The notes under the pieces: model-generated | What the model saw: the letters and a program-made list of their open reading frames with translations, nothing else | What the model was told of the DNA's origin: nothing | Database searches by the model: none | Assembly: GCA_964523105.1 (NCBI GenBank) | Contig: CAZFZN010000012.1 | Span: 1 to 64,000, forward strand | Direction: 5' to 3' | Origin: V1-33 sp964523105 | Lineage (GTDB): Bacteria > Verrucomicrobiota > Verrucomicrobiia > Verrucomicrobiales > V1-33 | Length of the DNA stretch: 64,000 bases | Translations under genes and position numbers: made by a program | In this document: positions 60,903-64,000 of the stretch, in pieces | Layout of the letters: the number at the start of each line of letters is the position of its first letter | Position numbering within the stretch: the stretch's first letter is position 1

Positions 60903-61676
60903 ATGAGCAAGCCCCTCGCCGGAAAGACCGCCCTCGTATTTGGAGTCGCCAACAAGCGCAGCATCGCCTGGGCCATCGCGCAGGCATGGGCGGAAGCCGG
61001 GGCGCGGCTGATTTTCAACTATCAGGGCGAGCGGCTGAAGGATAATGTGGAGGAGCTCGCGGGGACATTCGGCGCGGACACGCCGCTGTGGCCGTGCGAT
61101 GTGACGAACGATGCGGAGGTGGATGCGTTTTTCGACAAAGTGGCGGGCGTGACGGACAAGGTGGACCTGCTGCTGCACAGCATCGCTTTTGCGCCGAAGG
61201 AGGCGCTGGAGGGAGACTTTCTCAACACGACGCGCGACGCCTATCTGACGGCGCATAACATCAGCGCGTATTCACTGGTGCATTTGTCGCGCAAGGCGGC
61301 GCCGCTGATGAAGGACGGTGGGAGCATCATCGCGATGAGTTATTACGGCGCGGAAAAGGTGGTGCCGCACTACAACGTGATGGGCGTGGCCAAGGCAAGC
61401 CTGGAAGCAAGCACGCGCTATCTGGCCTACGATCTCGGAAAGCAGAAGATCCGCGTGAACTGCATCAGCGCCGGTCCGGTGAACACGCTGGCCGCGCGCG
61501 GCATCAGCGGATTCAGCGCGATGCTGAAGCATTACGACGCGCACGCGCCGCTGGGCCGGAGTTGCGATCCCGCCGAACTCGGCGCGACAGGTGTCTTCCT
61601 CGCCAGCGACGGCGCCGCGGCGATCACCGGGCAGGTGCTCTATGTGGACGGCGGGTATCAGATCATGGGGATGTGA
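60903..61676 (+). CDS. fabI: Enoyl-ACP reductase (NADH)
   Basis: This 257-residue short-chain dehydrogenase performs the last step of each fatty-acid elongation cycle. FabI-specific features: the GVANKRSIAWAIA cofactor loop (14-26), LLHSIAFAP (90-98), the catalytic Y147 region AMSYYGAEKVVPHYNVMGVAK with Y157-x6-K164, and the C-terminal LYVDGGYQIMGM. Length and motif spacing match FabI rather than FabL or FabV. It is a single gene followed by a tandem heptamer repeat array and then a convergent gene. Confidence 0.96.
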   Translation: MSKPLAGKTALVFGVANKRSIAWAIAQAWAEAGARLIFNYQGERLKDNVEELAGTFGADTPLWPCDVTNDAEVDAFFDKVAGVTDKVDLLLHSIAFAPKEALEGDFLNTTRDAYLTAHNISAYSLVHLSRKAAPLMKDGGSIIAMSYYGAEKVVPHYNVMGVAKASLEASTRYLAYDLGKQKIRVNCISAGPVNTLAARGISGFSAMLKHYDAHAPLGRSCDPAELGATGVFLASDGAAAITGQVLYVDGGYQIMGM

Positions 61677-61687
61677 GGAGGGCGGAG

Positions 61688-61771
61688 GACGGAAGACGGA
61701 AGACGGAAGACGGAAGACGGAAGTCAGAAGTCAGAGGTCAGAGGTCAGAGGTCAGAGGTCAGAGGTCAGTG
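61688..61771. repeat. Tandem 7-bp repeat array downstream of fabI
   Basis: Twelve 7-base units in perfect register: five GACGGAA, one GTCAGAA, five GTCAGAG and one GTCAGTG. The hybrid GTCAGAA joins the two unit types. Degenerate GGCGGAAG-like units continue to about 61805. There are no spacers, so it is not a CRISPR array. Confidence 0.92.
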
Positions 61772-61944
61772 GCTAGAAGGCGGAAGGCGGAGGGCGGAAG
61801 ACGGATGCTGCGGCGACGGGGGGCGACTGAGGACCAGGGCTCCTCTGCAGTCAGGACGTGGCTGCAGATTCGGGTGAGGCGAGGCTGCCGCCGAGCCGAC
61901 TTCCTTTGCTCCGCCTGTGGGTACGGAGCTTCACCTTCGGCACA

Positions 61945-62904
61945 TCATTTGCCGGCCTGGTCTCCGGAATACTCTTTCCACCACGCCTCGGCCGTATCCA
62001 TTTCAGGTCTCCCGTCGGCGATGATGAGGCGGTATTTGGAAATGTAAGGGGTGCCGGGTTTGATTTCCATTTCACCGAGCTGCTGCGGGGCGAAGCAGAC
62101 GAAGGGCTCGGTGGGGTTTAGCCTAACGGGCTGCGGAGAGCGGAAGTTTTCCGGATGGCAGAGCATCGTGAGGCCGACGACGCTGCCGTCCACGGGGCCG
62201 CCGGTCCACATCCATTTGGCGCGGGTTTCGTTGCCTTTGAGGCGGTCGGTGATGCCTTCGTTGGTGAGGAACTGGCAGGGCGTCGATTTGTTCTCGTCCC
62301 ATGTGTGGTGGCCGCGGAAGCCGATGCCGCCGTAGTGATACTTCGGCAATTTAAGCGGAGCGTCGCCGGCGCAGGTTTGCGTGGAAACCAGATCAATGAC
62401 GTAACGCGGCGATTTCTCATCGCCGGCGGTGCCGGCGCGGACGTCCCAGGTTTCCAGAAGCACGTCTTTGGGCGGCGAGGCGAGAAGGTCCACGAATTTG
62501 TGCCGCGCTTTGAATCCCGCGGCGCCGTCCTTTTGCCAGACATCATCCACGGCGACGAATTCCACGCGGCCTTTCTTTTGGCCCATGTTCCAGAAGTCAG
62601 GCTTGCGGCCCTCGAACTCGGTACTCGTCCACGCCCACCAGACGCCGTGGTGGTGAATGTGTTTGGCGGGAAAGTCATCGCTGACCAGTTTGCCCGACGG
62701 AGTGAACAGCGGATGGATATAACCGCCCCGGATGAAATCCTTTTTGATGTCAGGGCGGGGAAGCGGTCCCGGCTCGGCCTGGTAGCGGAACATTTCCCTG
62801 TCGCCGGCGCGGAAGACAAGTTGCGCGCCCTCGCGTTTGGCGGTGACAGCGGGACCGGCCAGAGCAGCGGACGTGAAGGCGAGAAGAAGAAGCGTGCGGA
62901 TCAT
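61945..62904 (-). CDS. Secreted DUF6807 (PmoA-like) family protein
   Basis: This 319-residue protein begins with a signal peptide (MIRTLLLLAFTSAALA). The body matches the DUF6807/PmoA-like family of PVC bacteria: RPDIKKDFIRGGYIHPLFTPSG split by eye, the conserved His cluster AKHIHHHGVWWAW near residue 84, and TMLCHPENFRSPQPVRL near 265. The fold is probably an all-beta carbohydrate-active-like sandwich; no reaction is established. The start at 62904 was chosen because it opens the signal peptide. It lies 38 bases downstream of the purK stop on the same strand. Confidence 0.85.
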   Translation of the reverse strand: MIRTLLLLAFTSAALAGPAVTAKREGAQLVFRAGDREMFRYQAEPGPLPRPDIKKDFIRGGYIHPLFTPSGKLVSDDFPAKHIHHHGVWWAWTSTEFEGRKPDFWNMGQKKGRVEFVAVDDVWQKDGAAGFKARHKFVDLLASPPKDVLLETWDVRAGTAGDEKSPRYVIDLVSTQTCAGDAPLKLPKYHYGGIGFRGHHTWDENKSTPCQFLTNEGITDRLKGNETRAKWMWTGGPVDGSVVGLTMLCHPENFRSPQPVRLNPTEPFVCFAPQQLGEMEIKPGTPYISKYRLIIADGRPEMDTAEAWWKEYSGDQAGK

Positions 62905-62941
62905 GCCGCAGCGGAACGGCAGGCCGCGGCGCGGCAAGCGT

Positions 62942-64000
62942 TCAGCTCTGCACGCAAGTGCGCAGGCGATGCGCTTCGGCGAGCGCGGACTCGACAGTAT
63001 CGCCGAGCACGGTGAAATGGCCCATCTTGCGCTTCGATTTGGCCTCGCGCTTGCCGTAGAGGTGCAGGAAGGCGCGCGGGCACTCGAGCACGGGCGTCCA
63101 GTCAGGATGGCGGTCCGGCGCCGGCCAGAGGTCGCCGAGCAGATTGACCATGACGGCGGGCGTGTGCTGGCGGGAGTCGCCGGGCGGCTGGCCGCAGACG
63201 GTGCGAATCTGCTGCTGGAACTGGCTGGTGATGCAGGACTCGATGGTGTGATGTCCGGAATTGTGAGGGCGCGGTGCGATTTCGTTCACGAGCAGGCGTC
63301 CGTCGCGGGTGACGAACATTTCCACGGCCAGAGTGCCGACGTAGTCGAGCGCTGCGGCAATGGATTCGGCCAGTTGTGCGGCTTCCGCGGCGAGTCGCGG
63401 CTCGATGCGTGCCGGTGAAATCGTGATATCGAGAATATGGTCGGCGTGGATGTTTTCGCAGACGGGGAAGCTGACAAAAGTGCCGTCCCTGGCGCGCGCG
63501 CCGACGACGCTGATTTCGAGTTCATGGGAAATCCACTGCTCCACCACGCCGCGCGGCGCACCGAGGCTGTTCCAAACCGCAGCCCAGTCCCCGCCGCCCG
63601 GGATTTTCTGCTGACCTTTGCCATCGTAGCCGAAATCAGCGGTCTTGAGCACGCAGGGAACGCCGAGTTCGGCGATCGCGGCACCGAGTTCGGCGGCGCT
63701 GCTCACCACACGGAAATCCGCGCAGGGAAAGCCGCCGCGCTGCAGGAAGGACTTCTCCCGCTCGCGGTTCTGGCAGATTTCCAGAGCCTGCCCGCCAGGA
63801 TAGACCGGCACCCGGCCTGCCAGGGCGCGGAGAAAGTGCCCGGGAATGTTTTCGAACTCCATGGTCACGATGTCCGCCTCTTTGATGAAACGTTCCCGCG
63901 CTTCAGCGTCGGCGTAGCCGGCATTGATCTCGAGGTCCGCCAGTTGTCCGGCGGGGGAACCCCGGGCTTCATCGGTGAATACGACGGTGCGATAACCCTG
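62942..64000 (-). CDS. purK: 5-(carboxyamino)imidazole ribonucleotide synthase, 5' end cut by window edge
   Basis: 353 codons of this ATP-grasp purine-biosynthesis enzyme are present; the frame runs to the last base of the window, so only the first 20 or so residues (the N-terminal glycine loop) are missing. Visible family motifs: DIVTMEFENIP, CVLKTADFGYDGKGQQ (ATP-grasp lysine and glycine loop), VVEQWISHELEISVVGARA, FVTRDGRLLVNEIAPRPHNSGH (metal-binding Glu and Asn) and NLLGDLWP. PurK makes N5-CAIR from AIR, ATP and bicarbonate; purE is not in view and may lie outside the window. Confidence 0.95.
   Translation of the reverse strand, partial: QGYRTVVFTDEARGSPAGQLADLEINAGYADAEARERFIKEADIVTMEFENIPGHFLRALAGRVPVYPGGQALEICQNREREKSFLQRGGFPCADFRVVSSAAELGAAIAELGVPCVLKTADFGYDGKGQQKIPGGGDWAAVWNSLGAPRGVVEQWISHELEISVVGARARDGTFVSFPVCENIHADHILDITISPARIEPRLAAEAAQLAESIAAALDYVGTLAVEMFVTRDGRLLVNEIAPRPHNSGHHTIESCITSQFQQQIRTVCGQPPGDSRQHTPAVMVNLLGDLWPAPDRHPDWTPVLECPRAFLHLYGKREAKSKRKMGHFTVLGDTVESALAEAHRLRTCVQS

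Noticed and set aside
61680..61810. Possible CRISPR array
   Set aside because: The repeats are only 7 bases long and directly adjacent, with no spacers and no cas genes nearby.

Overview
This window looks like a chromosomal segment from a high-GC member of the Verrucomicrobiota (PVC superphylum). The support is the set of PVC-typical families: a PSCyt1/DUF1549/DUF1553 protein with a DUF1501 partner, a PVC-type c-heme dehydrogenase, a DUF6807 (PmoA-like) protein, SGNH-DUF1080 fusions, a giant macroglobulin-like envelope protein and many large secreted beta-rich proteins. Most starts lack a clear Shine-Dalgarno sequence. Genus and species cannot be read from the sequence.

Layout. 1-5.6 kb: a coiled-coil protein, a tiny basic protein, an M29 aminopeptidase, a thioredoxin-like protein interrupted by an in-frame UGA, a gamma-carbonic anhydrase, HU and a lone nuoC. 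5.8-8.7 kb: a RapA-like SWI/SNF protein whose ATPase motifs are partly lost. 9.2-14.7 kb: a TPR membrane protein, cysK, a PVC-type cytochrome c dehydrogenase and a Uma2 nuclease-fold protein. 14.9-30 kb: mainly secreted enzymes and surface proteins (ceramidase-like protein, two zinc metalloproteases, an esterase overlapping an SGNH-DUF1080 gene, a 941-residue surface protein) plus hpt. 30-35.5 kb: a DUF1501 and DUF1549/DUF1553 pair split by a VapBC-like toxin-antitoxin module. 35.7-46.5 kb: a membrane TIR protein, ffh and a 2,358-residue macroglobulin-like protein. 46.6-56.2 kb: two secreted proteins, tRNA-Gly(GCC), trpC, a sensor histidine kinase, a GDP-fucose synthase-like epimerase and small secreted proteins. 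56.7-64 kb: a membrane protein, a Kelch surface protein with a small secreted partner, fabI, a DUF6807 protein and the 3' part of purK.

Two features stand out. First, positions 2611-3837 read as one 408-codon thioredoxin-like gene if the UGA at 3607-3609 is decoded as selenocysteine; the codon forms a Cys-Thr-Sec motif and a bacterial SECIS-like hairpin follows it. Second, several different interspersed repeat families occur here, and at least two have inserted in frame into protein-coding genes.

The housekeeping genes (HU, nuoC, cysK, hpt, ffh, trpC, fabI, purK) are scattered singly rather than in pathway operons. The remaining content suggests a free-living heterotroph that exports many hydrolases and adhesive or surface proteins. 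No phage, CRISPR array, insertion sequence or rRNA was seen.
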